A stretch of 64,000 nt of DNA from Sipunculus nudus (GCA_026874595.1 CM049313.1:75078659-75142658); one strand, 5' to 3'. Shown: positions 1 to 13,618, counted from the first letter of the stretch. Notes: generated by a model from the letters alone, not told the origin. Numbers and translations are program-made.

Positions 1-2809
1 GCCACAGATTTAAAAAAAAACTGACCATTACTGTCAATTTTATAGGAGATTATGCTTGACGTACTTTAAAATCAAACAATGGGTAGTTAGCTCAGCTGAC
101 TATAAGTCATCTGAGCTATAGTCGTGGTCCATTGGCCATCTGTCCGTCCGTCCGTCCGGGTGTCTGTCTATAAGACTGCACTTTTCGACAACATTGGACC
201 TACAAATCTGAAATTCGGCATACAGTTAGATGTCCCCACAATCTCCTACCATGCCAAAAATTGGGTCAATAGGACTTCGTTCCTTCGAGATATTAAGGAA
301 AAACCTCAATTTTTTATTAGAAATCTATTTTCGCACTTCAGGACTGCCTAATATCAAAACCACTCATCTGGTTTTCTTCATATTTACCATGAAAATTCCT
401 CTATATAGTTCCTATGTACATGCCAGAAATTAAGTCAGTATTATTTAATTTAAAAAGGTAATGGGCCCAAACATAATGGACTTTGTAAAAAAATCAGGAA
501 AGATATTTGGTCATTTAAGACCAAAAGTGTTAAAAGTAAGGACTTTTTTTCAGTAATACAACTTTTATTAATCAAAATTTAATTGTATACCAAACATTAG
601 ATCAAAATCTGTTATTTTATTTTTAAAATGGCAAAAAATATAAAATTGGTACCTTAAATTTTGCCAAAGTTTGACCATGGCACTTTTTTTCCTGTAACTG
701 CTGTGGATTTAATTTTCAAAGCATGTTTTTGTTAGCATTTCAACTGTTAACACCAAAAATTTGAAACCAGTTGATCAAAAACTGTTTTCAAGTTTTCAAG
801 CACCATGTCACATATTGTTTACATCAAGCTAGTGTTATGCAGTTTGCTAGAGCTCAGCTCCCAAGCTCCAGCTCTAAATTCCTTAAATTTGGCATACAGT
901 TAGATGTCTCCAAAATCCCCTACCACGCGAAGAATTTGGTCACTAGGACTTAATTCCTTCGAGATATTAATGAAAAACTTCATTTTTCCATTAAAAACCC
1001 ATTGTTACACTTTAAAACTGCCTAATATCAAAACCTCTGATCTGACTTTGATCATATATAATATACATATTTTTCTATACATTTGCTATGCACATGCCAT
1101 AAATGATGTCAGTATTGTGTAATTGTTTTAAGTTATGGGCCCAAACATAATGCACTATTTAAAAAATAAAGAAATATATTAACAAGAGGATTGCTGAAGC
1201 TAGAGATTTTTTGTCAGGGATGTAACATTATTTAATCAAGATTCAATTGAATACCCAAAATTAGTTCTGAATTTTTCAAATTTTATAAGTTATTAGTATA
1301 ATTATAAAATTAGTACCTTAAATTTTGCCCAACTTTGACCATGGCACGGTTGTTTCCTGAGAGCACTGTTGATATAATTTTCATATCATGCACACATCAG
1401 GATTTAATTTTTTTAGTTTAGAAAGCTAAAAGAAATTGGCCAAATATTGTTGCTTTTATTAATGTTTTTATAAGACCTTTCGGACCCAGGCTCTACCCAG
1501 CCCCTCTTCAGTCACCTGTATGTTGACCTTGTTTACCTTTCATCAAATTATGCACGCTTGAGGCGAGGCATACATTGGGGCAGCCAGGCAGCTAATGCCC
1601 AGCCACAGTTGATCCAGTTGTCCAACCCAACTCATCTAGTAGCTATTTTGAAAAACAACATAACAATGAACAATAAATTAATAAATTTTTATTGGTTTTT
1701 AATTAATAGAAAAGAAATTTGTTAGTTGATGAGTAACAGAAAATTAACTGATGATGTAAGGATCTTGTATGGATGGATAGAATGTCAAATTTATTCCAAA
1801 TAACACCATGCAGTCACCTTTGGTATTTTTCAGTTCAATTTTAATGATAAAAAAATCATATTATTCATTACTAATTATTAGGGATCATATGAAGGAAATA
1901 ATTGATAGACAAAGATGCAGTTGATAATTTAAATCTAGATTCCTACTGTGTCTTGTGTGTAGATTGATGTGAAAGTAGGCCAAACTGAATATATTACATT
2001 TATTTTTTTTTAGTATAAATAAAAGCCATAAAACCAGGCACTTATGATCATTATTTAAATTTGTTAATTTTGTATATTCTGGATTCTCAACATAATTGCT
2101 TGGTTAATCTGTATAAATAATAGACATGGTGTGAATGCTTTGCAAATGTATTTGAATACGAATATGAATATGTACTGCATTAAAAAATTTATTGCATAAG
2201 AATGTGAATTCAGGTAAAAATGAAAGTATTTGAATACCAGTGCAGATACTTTCAAAATGTATTCATGAATGCATTCATTAATATATTCTATACAGGGTTG
2301 GCAAACTTCTGGGAAGATAGGTATTTCTTCCCTTCCCAGGGAAGAAAAGGAAGTTTCTGGGAAGAAAAGGAAGTTAGGGAAGGAACTCTGATCTTTTGCC
2401 CACAGGTCCCCAAAAGTTTTATTAATAATATATAACATAGTATATAAGCATATATAACAGAGAACCAGAGAATAATATATCACAGTTCTTCATTATGCAC
2501 ACATTGTAATTCACTATTTACACTCAGACAGGGTAGACTAATATTTCACAGACCACAGTGAATTTAGTAGTCCAAAACATGGCTACTATGCAGCATCCTG
2601 TATGCAGACACAAGCTTGTATGTATGCTCCACACTGAACCTGTTTCAAAGTTTTGACTGAAACAGATCCATGGTTGAGACCCATGGGTGTTTGTCATCCC
2701 CATTGCTGGGTCATAACACCAAGAAACCCCTAAAAGGCGCATTTTTTGTGAGTGAAATATGGCTGTTGGGCATAGTCTCCCCATCACCCTGGGTGGGGGC
2801 CGACTGTGA

Positions 2810-2880
2810 AAAATCTCACTGCCTCAGGTGAGATTCAACTCACAATCTACATACAGGCTTTGAGTACTGAGCCACCAGCT
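2810..2880 (-). repeat. Possible tRNA-derived SINE head
   Basis: On the minus strand, GGTGGCTCAGTACTC resembles a pol III A box, and GAGTTGAATCTC about 30 bases later resembles a B box. There is no intact cloverleaf. It lies inside the hAT element. Confidence 0.35.
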
Positions 2881-3170
2881 CAACTGTACAAGTCAAACTC
2901 ACTCCCTAAAGGCTATGTACTCATGTTGATTTCATCCTAGTTACTCAATTAAAGACTAGCTCAACTGTACAAGCAATACTCCACCCCCGAAGGCTATGAA
3001 CTCATGTCGAGTTCAGTTTAATTACTGAACTAAAGACCAGCTCAACTGTACAAGCCAAACTCCACCCCTGAAGGATATTTACTAATGTTGAATTCATCCT
3101 AATCACTCAGCTGAAGACAAGCATCCAGCAACAACACCACCAATGGACTGAGTGGACTCAAGTTGAGTTC
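2873..3170 (+). repeat. 81-bp tandem repeats inside the outer hAT
   Basis: About three and a half units starting near 2875, 2956 and 3037, each with AGCTCAACTGTACAAG and CATCCTAATTACTCA-like ends. A further part resumes after the inner hAT at 4409 (TTAATTACTCAGCTGAAGAC). Confidence 0.8.
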
Positions 3171-3178
3171 ATCTTAAT

Positions 3179-4408
3179 CAGGGTTTGGTTTTATCCGGAT
3201 AAAACTTGTTTAATCCAGGACAATGGATAAATCGGTTTAATCCAGTTTTATCTGGATTATACAGGATTAAACTGGATTAAACTAAGAATCACCTTGTAAA
3301 ATTTCATTAAATTAACAAAAATGATAATCTGGATAAATAAGTTCAGAAGGTTTATTAATATATTAAAAATATATGTTTTATGTCCAATTGGCAATTTCCC
3401 CCAGGTTCATGTTTCACTATTGTCAGCATCCACTATCAGCTTATGCCCAACACACCAGATTGAGGAGCTGTCCCTTTGTCTTCTATGTTACTTTTCTGGC
3501 CGGTAGTCAATTGCTCAGTAGGATGTATTATCTTTATCTAGCATCATCCTTGATCAGCCATCAAATATTTACTCATAGTCACAGGGCAAGCTTATAGGGT
3601 GACTTTTGCAGCCCAATTGTCAACAACTAATTATAGAGACTCTGTGGAGGAGGATGCCAAAATAACTTTGATCCAATGCAGGTATCTCCTCTCAGGCTGT
3701 CATGACTGGATGGTTGTCAAATGGAAGCCCACTGTTGCTGCTTGTTTAAACATGCCTTTGCATTGGTCAAGGAATCACACTACTAACCAACATTCAGAGA
3801 AACTAACTTGGGCAAGACAGCTTTTCAAGTATTTTATCCTTTGCTTCTTGAAAGGTCTTCCCCACAAAATAATTCACATAGTGACTGATGTCACTGTATA
3901 TCTTAAGTCATTTATGCAATAAATGACTGGATTATGCACATCCCTCTCGGATGTAAGAATGGATGCTTATCTGTGAATATATTATATTCTATAGTACCAC
4001 TGATTGTGGAGTTTAACTAAACATGTGTGAACTGCAGTTGTTTAGCTTTTTTATAGTGTAATGTACAAAATAGGTGATCATGTTTTAATAAGTTGAAGAA
4101 GAGAAATAATTTAAGTTTCAAAATAATTATTAAAATCATGGTATGACTATCTGTGACAAAAAACAATGAGTTTTATGTATAAATATTGAGTCACATAATA
4201 ATTCAGTTAACTAGACATAAATGTTACTTAAAAGAACTGTATTTTTTTTTTTACAGTGGAAAACTAAACTTAATATAAAATGTTTACTTCACAGACAGTA
4301 TGCACCCAAACTTCGGATAAAACTGGATAAAACCTGTTTTATCCGATCCAGGTTGATCAGGATTTATCCAGTGGATTAAACTGACTGCGGATAAAACTGC
4401 CAACCCTG
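3179..4408 (+). mobile_element. Second hAT-type element nested in the first
   Basis: Starts CAGGGTTTGG and ends CTGCCAACCCTG, flanked by ATCTTAAT at 3171-3178 and 4409-4416, an exact 8-bp duplication. Both ends are filled with GGATAAAAC/GTTTTATCC repeats. It splits an 81-bp tandem array. I see no intact transposase. The frames inside (for example 3599-3922, 107 codons) show no recognisable motif. Confidence 0.9.
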
Positions 4409-4779
4409 ATCTTAATTACTCAGCTGAAGACTACACCATCCAGCCCCATCATAAAATCAAACACCAGTCACATCCACATGGTTAGTTTTCATGTCCTTTA
4501 TGTATCAAAGGGTGTGAAGAACAATCTCCCTGATTTGCACTGATATGACAGACCAAAATGTCATTTGAACAACGTGAATCACTATAATGTTGTAACTGTA
4601 TTTCTTCCCTGGGAAGAAATGGTGGGAAGAAAGTATTTCTTCCCTTCCAGGAAGAAAGTATTTCTTCCCATCCCTTCCCTTCCCCCCAGGAAGATTGTGC
4701 CAACCCTGATTCTATAATATTATTTTAAAAATCATTTCAGTTATATTTTATTTAAAAAAATCATGATTTTCTTATTTTT

Positions 4780-7700
4780 AGCTCAGCTGACTGTAAGTCA
4801 CTCTTTGTCCATCGTCCGGGCATCTGTCCGTTTACAGGGCACAAATCGTAACCGCTGGACCTAGAATCTTGTAACTTGGCATTCTGAGAGGACCATAAAA
4901 AATCTCTTTGGAAACCAGAAATTAGGTCTCCGTTACGCATATTCTTCGAGCTAAAGGGCCCAAAAGTACCCCCCAGAATAGTAAAAAATTTCACACGAGT
5001 ATCTCATTAACTACATCAATGATGGTCATGATTTTTGGCATACTAATTGAGATGTTCCATCAGTTCCTGCAGACTGGTGGTGCCACCTGTATTTTTCGAT
5101 TTTTTACGAATTTTTTTCTCTATTTTTGAGACCTTGAAAATGTGAACATCTGTCAACAGGGTACAAATCATAACAACTGGACCTAGAACTTTATTCTTGA
5201 CACAGTGAGAGACCTATGAAAAGTCTCCATGGAAACCTGAAATAAGGTCTCTGTTACCCATAACTTTTGAGCTGTGGGGCTCCCAATTACCCCCCAGAAT
5301 AATGGCAAATTTGATAAAAACAAACTGCAACATCTCAATAACTACAACACTGATGGTCATGATTTTGGCATACATATTGATCAAGAGGTGTTCCATCAGT
5401 TCCTGCAGACTGGTGGCGCCACCTGTATTTTTTCAAATTTTTACGAATTTTTTTCTCTTTTTTTGAGACCTTTAAAAATGTGAACATCTGTCAACAGTGT
5501 TCAAATCGTAACAACTGGACCTAGAATCTTCATTCTTGACACACTGAGAGACCTATGAAAAGTCTCCATGGAAACTTGAAATAAGGTCTCTGTTACCCAT
5601 AACTTTTGAGCTGTATGGCTCCAAAATTTTCCCCAGAATAATGACAAATTTGATACAAAAACTGCAGTATCTCAATAACTACAACACTGATGGTCATGAT
5701 TTTTGGCAAACATATTGATCAAGAGGTGTTACATGAGTTCCTGCAGACTGGTGGTGCCACCTCTATTTTTTTTTCAAATTTTTACAATTTTTTTTCTCTA
5801 GTTTTGAGACCTTTAAGGATGTAGTTATCTGTCAACAGGGTACAAATCTAACGACTGGACCTAGAATCTTCATTCTTGTTACACAGGGAGACCCATGAAA
5901 AGTATTTATGGAAACCTGAAATTAGGTCTCTGTTACCCATATCCTTTGAGCTATGGCACTCCAAAGTACAGCTCAGAATAATGGAAAATTTGATACAAAA
6001 GCTGAAGTATCTGAACAACTAATGCAGAGATCACCACAATTCTTTGCATGGATATTGATCATGGAGTGTTTCATCAGTTTCTGCAGACTAGTGGCACCAC
6101 CTTTATTTGTTCGTGTTTTTATTTTACGATTTTTTTTCTCTATTTTTGAGACCTTTAAAGATATGAACAACTGTTAACAGGGCACAAATCATAACAACTG
6201 GACCTAGAATCTTTATTCTTGACACACATGGAGACCCATGAAAAGTCTCCATGGAAACCTGAAATTAGGTCTCTGTTACCCATATCCTTTAAGCTGTATG
6301 GCTCCAAAATACCCTCCAGCATAATGAAAAATTTGATACAAAAACTGCAGTATCTCAATAATTACGACACTGATGGTCATGATTTTTGGCATACATATTG
6401 ATCATGAGGTGTTCCATCAGTTTCTGCAGACTGGGTGGGCCACCTCTATTTTTTTTTCAAATTTTAGGAATTTTTTTTCTCTATTTTTAAGACCTTTAAA
6501 GATATGGTTATCTGTCAACAGGGTACAAATCGTAACAACTGGACCTAGAATCTTCATTCTTGTCATGCAAGGAGGCCCTTAAATGTATCTGTGGAAACCT
6601 GAAATTAGGTCTCTGTTTCCCATATCCTTCAAGCTATAGGACTCCTAAGTATCCATCATAATAATGGAAAATTTGATACAAAAGTATCTGAACAACTAAT
6701 GCAGAGATCACCATGATTCTTTGCATGGATATTGACCATTAAGTGTTTTTATTAGTTTCTGCAGACTGGTGGAGCCACCTGTATTTTTCGATTTTTTACG
6801 AATTTTTTTCTCTATTTTTGAGACCTTGAAAATGTGAACATCTGTCAACAGGGTACAAATCATAACAACTGGACCTAGAACTTTATTCTTGACACAGTGA
6901 GAGACCTATGAAAAGTCTCCATGGAAACCTGAAATAAGGTCTCTGTTACCCATAACTTTTGAGCTGTGGGGCTCCCAATTACCCCCCAGAATAATGGCAA
7001 ATTTGATAAAAACAAACTGTAACATCTCAATAACTACAACACTGATGGTCATGATTTTGGCATACATATTGATCAAGAGGTGTTCCATCAGTTCCTGCAG
7101 ACTGGTGGCGCCACCTGTATTTTTTCAAATTTTTACGAATTTTTTTCTCTTTTTTTGAGACCTTTAAAAATGTGAACATCTGTCAACAGTGTTCAAATCG
7201 TAACAACTGGACCTAGAATCTTCATTCTTGACACACTGAGAGACCTATGAAAAGTCTCCATGGAAACTTGAAATAAGGTCTCTGTTACCCATAACTTTTG
7301 AGCTGTATGGCTCCAAAATTTTCCCCAGAATAATGACAAATTTGATACAAAAACTGCAGTATCTCAATAACTACAACACTGATGGTCATGATTTTTGGCA
7401 AACATATTGATCAAGAGGTGTTACATGAGTTCCTGCAGACTGGTGGTGCCACCTCTATTTTTTTTTCAAATTTTTACAATTTTTTTTCTCTAGTTTTGAG
7501 ACCTTTAAGGATGTAGTTATCTGTCAACAGGGTACAAATCTAACGACTGGACCTAGAATCTTCATTCTTGTTACACAGGGAGACCCATGAAAAGTATTCA
7601 TGGAAACCTGAAATTAGGTCTCTGTTACCCATATCCTTTGAGCTATGGCACTCCAAAGTACAGCTCAGAATAATGGAAAATTTGATACAAAAGCTGAAGT

Positions 7701-8659
7701 ATCTGAACAACTAATGCAGAGATCACCACAATTCTTTGCATGGATATTGATCATGGAGTGTTTCATCAGTTTCTGCAGACTAGTGGCACCACCTTTATTT
7801 GTTCGTGTTTTTATTTTACGATTTTTTTCTCTATTTTTGAGACCTTTAAAGATATGAACAACTGTTAACAGGGCACAAATCATAACAACTGGACCTAGAA
7901 TCTTTATTCTTGACACACATGGAGACCCATGAAAAGTCTCCATGGAAACCTGAAATTAGGTCTCTGTTACCCATATCCTTTAAGCTGTATGGCTCCAAAA
8001 TACCCTCCAGCATAATGAAAAATTTGATACAAAAACTGCAGTATCTCAATAATTACGACACTGATGGTCATGATTTTTGGCATACATATTGATCATGAGG
8101 TGTTCCATCAGTTTCTGCAGACTGGGTGGGCCACCTCAATTTTTTTTTCAAATTTTAGGAATTTTTTTTCTCTATTTTTAAGACCTTTAAAGATATGGTT
8201 ATCTGTCAACAGGGTACAAATCGTAACAACTGGACCTAGAATCTTCATTCTTGTCATGCAAGGAGGCCCTTAAATGTATCTGTGGAAACCTGAAATTAGG
8301 TCTCTGTTTCCCATATCCTTCAAGCTATAGGACTCCTAAGTATCCATCATAATAATGGAAAATTTGATACAAAAGTATCTGAACAACTAATGCAGAGATC
8401 ACCATGATTCTTTGCATGGATATTGACCATTAAGTGTTTTTATTAGTTTCTGCAGACTGGTGGAGCCACCTGTATTTTTTTTAAGTTTATGTATTTTTTC
8501 TCTATTTTTGAGATATATAAATACAGACACAGTCTTGGCCTGTAGGTTAATCTGTTTGATGCTTCAGTTGAATAGGTGTATACTATCATTCAGATGAAAA
8601 AAATTCCTTTTGCAAATCTCTTCCCAGTCAGCTGAGCGTCATGACCCATGGGTCACTTG
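4780..8659 (+). mobile_element. Element A2 copy 1, tandem-modular
   Basis: Inserted into A1 copy 1 at a T run. It starts AGCTCAGCTGAC and ends GTCAGCTGAGCG, TGACCCATGGGTCA, CTTG before TTT. The interior is a row of ~340-bp modules. Each has CACAAATC(G)TAACAACTGG, CCTAGAATCTTCATTCTTG, AGGTCTCTGTTACCCAT, GATGGTCATGATTTTTGGCA and GGTGGYGCCACC. No gene is present; the short open frames are module artefacts that recur with each copy. Confidence 0.85.
5084..8466 (+). repeat. 1.69-kb direct tandem duplication, near identical
   Basis: 5084-6775 and 6776-8466 are the same five-module block, offset 1,691-1,692 bp. I noticed about four differences: C5328/T7020, a T/C near 5906/7598, a one-T length change near 6130, and a T/A near 6447/8138. 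Confidence 0.93.
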
Positions 8660-8939
8660 TTTAAAATAAAAATTATATTGGCACAATATTTGTTATTAAA
8701 TTTTAATAAATAGTTAAACTCTTGTATTATATATGCTGCTTATAAGTTATATGGCCAAGTCAAAATCTATGTGACAATAGCACTCCATTTGTTAATAAAA
8801 TAAATGAAATCAATCCTCTTACCTGTCTCCAAAGATACTATCAAAATCATACATAAGCTAAACACCAACCACTCATAATAAAGCTTATATTTATTACCAC
8901 ACAAAACCAGCATGTGCCTCATTCCCAAATCATATTTTT

Positions 8940-11900
8940 AGCGAACCTGTGAGCTTATGCGATGGTGTGGCGTCGTCCGGCGTCTGTCGTCCGGCGTCTG
9001 TACGTTAACCCATACTATCTTGAAAACGGCAAGAGGTAGCATCACAAAATTTTATGCAAAATATTTGTCGTCTAAAAAAAAAAAAAGGGTTTTGCTTACT
9101 TTTCAGCTAACTGCATTTTCTTAGATTTTATAGGGAAAAAGCTAAAAAAGCTTTAAAAATCTTCTTCTCCAAAACTGTTCAGCCAAATTGTCCAATATTT
9201 CACAGAAATGATTCCTGGAATAATCTTTTTCAAATTTGTTCGAATGGTTTAAGTTCGGTGATTTTTGGCTGAGTTACAGGAAGTTGAACTTAGTCATCTG
9301 TCCATAAAAGCATACTAAAATTACAATCTCAGAAAAGGCTGGAGCTATCATCACCAAATTTTAGGCCAATGTTGTTCACATGAGACATATCTGAAATTGA
9401 GGTATTGGTGGCCCACCTGCATCAACCTTTTTTGTACGGGGGTCATAGGTGCCCGTATCATACTGACGGCTACAAAAAACTTCTCCTCTGAAACCATATG
9501 GCCAAATAGTTTAATATTGCACAGAAATGATCCTAGGGTAGTGCTTTCTGAAATTTGTTGAAAGGGTCTAAGTTCAGTGACTTTTGGCTGAGTTATGGGA
9601 AGCTGAATTTAGTCATATGCTGTAACAGCCCATTTTAGCTCAGTGGCTACAAAGATCTCCTCCTCAAAAACCACTGGGCCAAATTCTTAAATCTCACACA
9701 TTAAATATCCTTAGATGTTAATAATTCAAGTTTGTTCAAATGGTTTTGGTTCAGTGATTTTTGGCTGAGTTATGGGAAGCTTAACTTAGCCATTTTGCTG
9801 TATTTTCCCATATGAGTTATAAACCTGTAAATTTTTTTTTGACTGACCCTACTGAGGCAAATGTGTTTAATATTTTACAAGAATAATCCCCTGAATAATT
9901 CTTATAATAATTGTCTTTTATGGTTCCAAAGAATGAATTTTGGCTGAATTATAAAGGTTTAATTGAGTCATTTTACCATATATGTTAGCTGTGTGAAGCA
10001 GGTACACAGATACATCGAGATACATCTAGACTGGCTCCAGTTTATCAGCATTTATTATATCATGCCTCTAGACATTTAGATTTCAGGTTATCTATGGTTA
10101 ATATTAACAAGAATTTTTTTAAAAGCTTTTAAAAAATGTAGATTAATGATTTTTAGATATTCCTCATGCCAGGCAATGTTTACAATCACAGCTATACAGC
10201 TCTCTGTGGGTATATAAAGACGGCTGTACATGGATAATAAATAATTGGTATCCATAGTCAAATTAATTCAAGATTTTGCCATCAGTGAGATGTATCTGTA
10301 TTACAATTTTGCATTCAATATGCATCTGTATTAATTTTTAGTGAACCTGTGAACTAATGCGATGGTGTGGCGGCGTTTGTCTTCTGTACGTTTACCCATA
10401 CTATTTTGAAAATGATTGGAGCTAGCATCATGAAATTAAATGCAAAAAAATTAGCCATCTGAAAATTTTCTTAAATTTTATAGAGAAAAAGCTAAAAAAA
10501 ACATTAAAAATCTTCTCCTCCGAAACACTCAAGCCAAATTGCTCAATATTTCACAGAAATAATCTTTTATACCATCTCCCTCAGTTTTGTTCAGGAAGTT
10601 GAACTTAGTCATCTGTCCAAAGAAGCATACTTAAATGACAGTCTCAGAAACAGCCAGAGTTATCATCACCAAATTTTTGATTCACATGAGTCATATATGA
10701 AATTCAGGTATTGGTGGCGCCACCTGACTTGACCTATTTTTGTACGGGGGTCATTGGTCATCTGTACATTAATCCATAATTTCTCAGGAATAGCAGGAGC
10801 TACCATTCCAAGATTTTATGCAATAATCTGTCACATATCAAATTTTGTGGGATTCAGCTTATTTTTTTGCTATCTGCATTTACTTAGATTTTATAAGGAA
10901 AAAAGCTTACAATATTAAGTTGTCTTCTTGTGGACGGTTCAGCCAAATTGTTAAATATTTTACATAAATGATCCCAGAGGCAAGCCCTATCAAGTTTGTT
11001 CAAATGGTTTGCATTTGATGAATTTTAGTGGAGTTACACAAATTTGAACAGTCATTCGGCCAAGTAAGCATACTGACATAGTACTCTCAGAAATGACAGA
11101 AGCTAGCATTACCAGGTATTGTGCAAATGTTGGGCACATGACTCATATTTGAAGTTGTAGGTTTAGTGGTGCCACCAACATTGACCTGTTTTTTATGGGC
11201 AAAAAACCTCATAATTTTAGCCTCTTTCAGCTTAATGATGAAACTGTCAGGTTGAATTGTTCAATTTTTCAAAAGAATTATCCCAGGACATGGTTGTTTC
11301 AATCATATCAGAATATACTGAGTTTGTTGATTTTTGGTTGAGTTGTGAAAAGCTTAAGTTGGTCTTATGGCCATTATTATGTCTTTTTCAAACTGAGGAC
11401 TGCAATAGTGTTCTTCTACAAAATTATTATTTCAGTTGTATCTTCTGTAACATTGCACAAAATTATTTTAGGTGGCCTTTGTTCAAGTTTACTAGAATGA
11501 TTTTTGGCAGAACTATTGGACCTTTAACAATGAAAGTACTGCATCTTTTATTATTCTAGATATTTTGAAAAAAAAATTATGAATATGTCGGCTTGAAAAA
11601 AGAAATTTTAACCAAAGTCTTTCAGTATGTGTAAACAGATATACCAACAGGCCAAGATTGAATCTGTATCTTTAAATAGGTTGAGAAACTGCCAACTGTT
11701 TCAGATTTGGGAACAGATCAAGAGTTCATTCAGTGCAGCCAGATATAGGTCAAGAGTTCAATCAGTGCAGCCAAGCACATAGCATGTGATCACCTCATGG
11801 GTGACATGTGAACACCTCATGATCACCATGTGATCACTTCATGGGTGTCAAGCCCCTCAGGCTGGGCCCCTGCATGAGCTTATGCAATGGTGTGGCTACT

Positions 11901-12656
11901 ATTTCAGATTTGGCAACAGGATAGAGGTCAGTCTGGATCTATTTATAGCTTTGGCAGACTGCCAACTGAATCAGATTAGGCAACAGGTCAAGAGTTCTCT
12001 CAGTGCAGCCAGGTATGGGTCAGGAGTTTACTCAGTGCAGTAGCTGCATTCTATTTATAGCTTTGGCAGACTGCCAACTGTGTCAGATTATGCAACAGAT
12101 CAAGAGTTCACTCAGTGCAGCCAGGTACAGGTCAAAAGTTCACTCAGTCTAGCCAGGTGCAGGTCATGAGTTCACTCAGTGCAGTAGTCTGAGCAAGCAA
12201 TTTGTCACAGTTCACTCGGGGCAACAGCCTTTCTCACCTAAGCCTGGTCAGCCCCATGCATCAGACTCAAGGTAAGTTTGATGTATTGGCCTAATATTTT
12301 GACCTGTCTATGTGTCTTTGATGGCTTTCTCGCTCACAAGACAGGTGTCGCCACCTAACATGACTTTTGCACAAGTTTTTCTCAGGAGGGTTTTGATATA
12401 TCAATCTGAAATTGGGCGTATGTATATATCTCTGATAGCTTCGTTGTATACAAGACTGGTGGTGCCAGCTACAATCTTTTTAGTGTTGTGTGCACCTATG
12501 CCAGAATTTCAGCAGTGATGTTTGTGTAATTGTTTCTTATTCAAAATGTTTAGTACTTGCATAGTTCATAAACATGAAAAGTAATGGTCCAGCATTGAAG
12601 CATTATACCTGGTGTATTTCCCAATGCACAGGTTCGCATTAGGCCTGTAGGCCTTG
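8940..12656 (+). mobile_element. Element B copy 1
   Basis: Inserted after TTTTT inside A1. It starts AGCGAACCTGTG and ends CACAGGTTCGC, an AGGCCTGTAGGCCT hairpin, then TG before TTT. The plan is the same as A but the sequence is different. A GTCCGGCGTCTGT stretch and GTTAAC follow the 5' end. A second 5' terminus (AGTGAACCTGTG) sits at 10340. The 3' third (about 11690-12240) carries short direct repeats. No intact gene. Confidence 0.85.
11690..12240 (+). repeat. Short direct repeats (AGAGTTCACTCAGTGCAGCC type)
   Basis: Many ~30-bp units of the form CAGGTCAAGAGTTCACTCAG followed by TGCAGCCAG, mixed with TGATCACCTCATGGGTG units and a longer CTTTGGCAGACTGCCAACTG unit. The same block recurs at about 55750-56640 in the other B copy. 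Confidence 0.8.
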
Positions 12657-12911
12657 TTTATCATATATAACAGCTGAGCACTGTGACCCACGGGTCCCTT
12701 GTTTTTGATGCACCATCACATGATGGCTAGAGCCAACTAGTGAAAGCCAGACCATTCACTACTCTCCTTCAGGTACAGGGCTTGGTGACCCAAGGTCATG
12801 TAAACAAATAGACCACGTGACCTACATACCTACAATAAGTCTTAATGTCATAAGACGACAATGGAGCAAAGTGGAAGCAAAATTCCACCTATCATTTGAT
12901 AAGAGTAAATA

Positions 12912-13618
12912 CAGTGGAACCTGTCTAATGCGACCATCCAAGGGACTGGCCAAAGTGGTCATAATAGACAGGTGGTCGTATTTGACAGGTTCTGAAAATT
13001 AGTAACTGTACAAATGTAGCTGACTTGTATGACGGAAATATAAATATTAGACCATCTTTATTACTATAAATAAAAGCATATTAGCATAAGGGAACAATCT
13101 TGGTGTTACATGTATTTTGTATTTGTGCACAAATGTACATGTTCTTATCTTTGTAATATGATGTAATGCACTGAATAGATCAAAGACAGATCACAGAGGC
13201 ACAGATCAAAGATTAACTTTGGGTTACCTCCATTCATGTGGATTAATAGGTCGTGTGAGCCAGTCACGTTGCCCGCCTGGGGCTCCAGGCCCAGGTTCGG
13301 CCCAGGGTCGAAATAATCATAAGTCTGTGCTCTCTACAAACGCACACCAATCGCAGTTTCACGCATGGTCAATCAACCGACCGGTCAGCGCTGGTCAGTG
13401 AGTAGCACAAAGAGTGCCAGCAGTAGGCAGGTCATTTAATTAGTAATATGTCACTTTGGTCAGGAAAAACTGCCCGTAATCCGTAATGGCCAGGTGGTCG
13501 TATTTCACCGGGTTTATTTATAGATAATATAATGGAATTTCAAAAGGGACTGATATCTAGTGGTTGTAATAGCCAGGTGCCCTCATTTCACAGGTGGTCG
13601 TTCAGACAGGTTGGACTG
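12912..13618 (+). mobile_element. TA-flanked DNA transposon (Tc1/mariner or pogo-like), non-autonomous
   Basis: TA on both sides (12910-12911, 13619-13620). Imperfect ~24-bp inverted repeats begin CAGTGGAACCTGTCT and (other strand) CAGTCCAACCTGTCT. CAGGTGGTCGTATTT-type motifs repeat near both ends. No transposase. Confidence 0.78.

Larger units (their letters stand above)
2293..4708 (+). mobile_element. hAT-type element with 8-bp target duplication
   Basis: Begins CAGGGTTGGCA and ends TGCCAACCCTG (11-bp inverted repeats), flanked by ATTCTATA on both sides (2285-2292 and 4709-4716). The A1 copy at 47309 has the site without the insert, near 52050. The ends are rich in GGGAAGAAA/TTTCTTCCC motifs, which look like subterminal transposase sites. 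There is no transposase ORF. It contains a second hAT at 3179-4408. Confidence 0.9.
89..12701 (+). mobile_element. Element A1 copy 1, interrupted by three insertions
   Basis: Starts AGCTCAGCTGAC after TT and ends with AGCTGAGC, a GACCCACGGGTC hairpin, then CTTG before TTTT. Comparison with the copies at 40017 and 47309 shows that about 2.6 kb belong to A1. The rest are insertions at 2293-4708, 4780-8659 and 8940-12656. A GTCCG microsatellite follows the 5' hairpin. Two ~690-bp related modules (about 180-850 and 880-1400) lie inside. I see no coding capacity. The structure fits a non-autonomous Helentron-type element (bivalve 'pearl' class); that class name is an inference. Confidence 0.8.

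Noticed and set aside
3599-3922. 107-codon frame as a possible hAT transposase piece
   Set aside because: No recognisable transposase motif and no start codon context; the element looks non-autonomous.
5214-8273. Repeated short frames (60-92 codons) that recur 1,691-1,692 bp apart
   Set aside because: They are the same module sequence duplicated, with no protein features.
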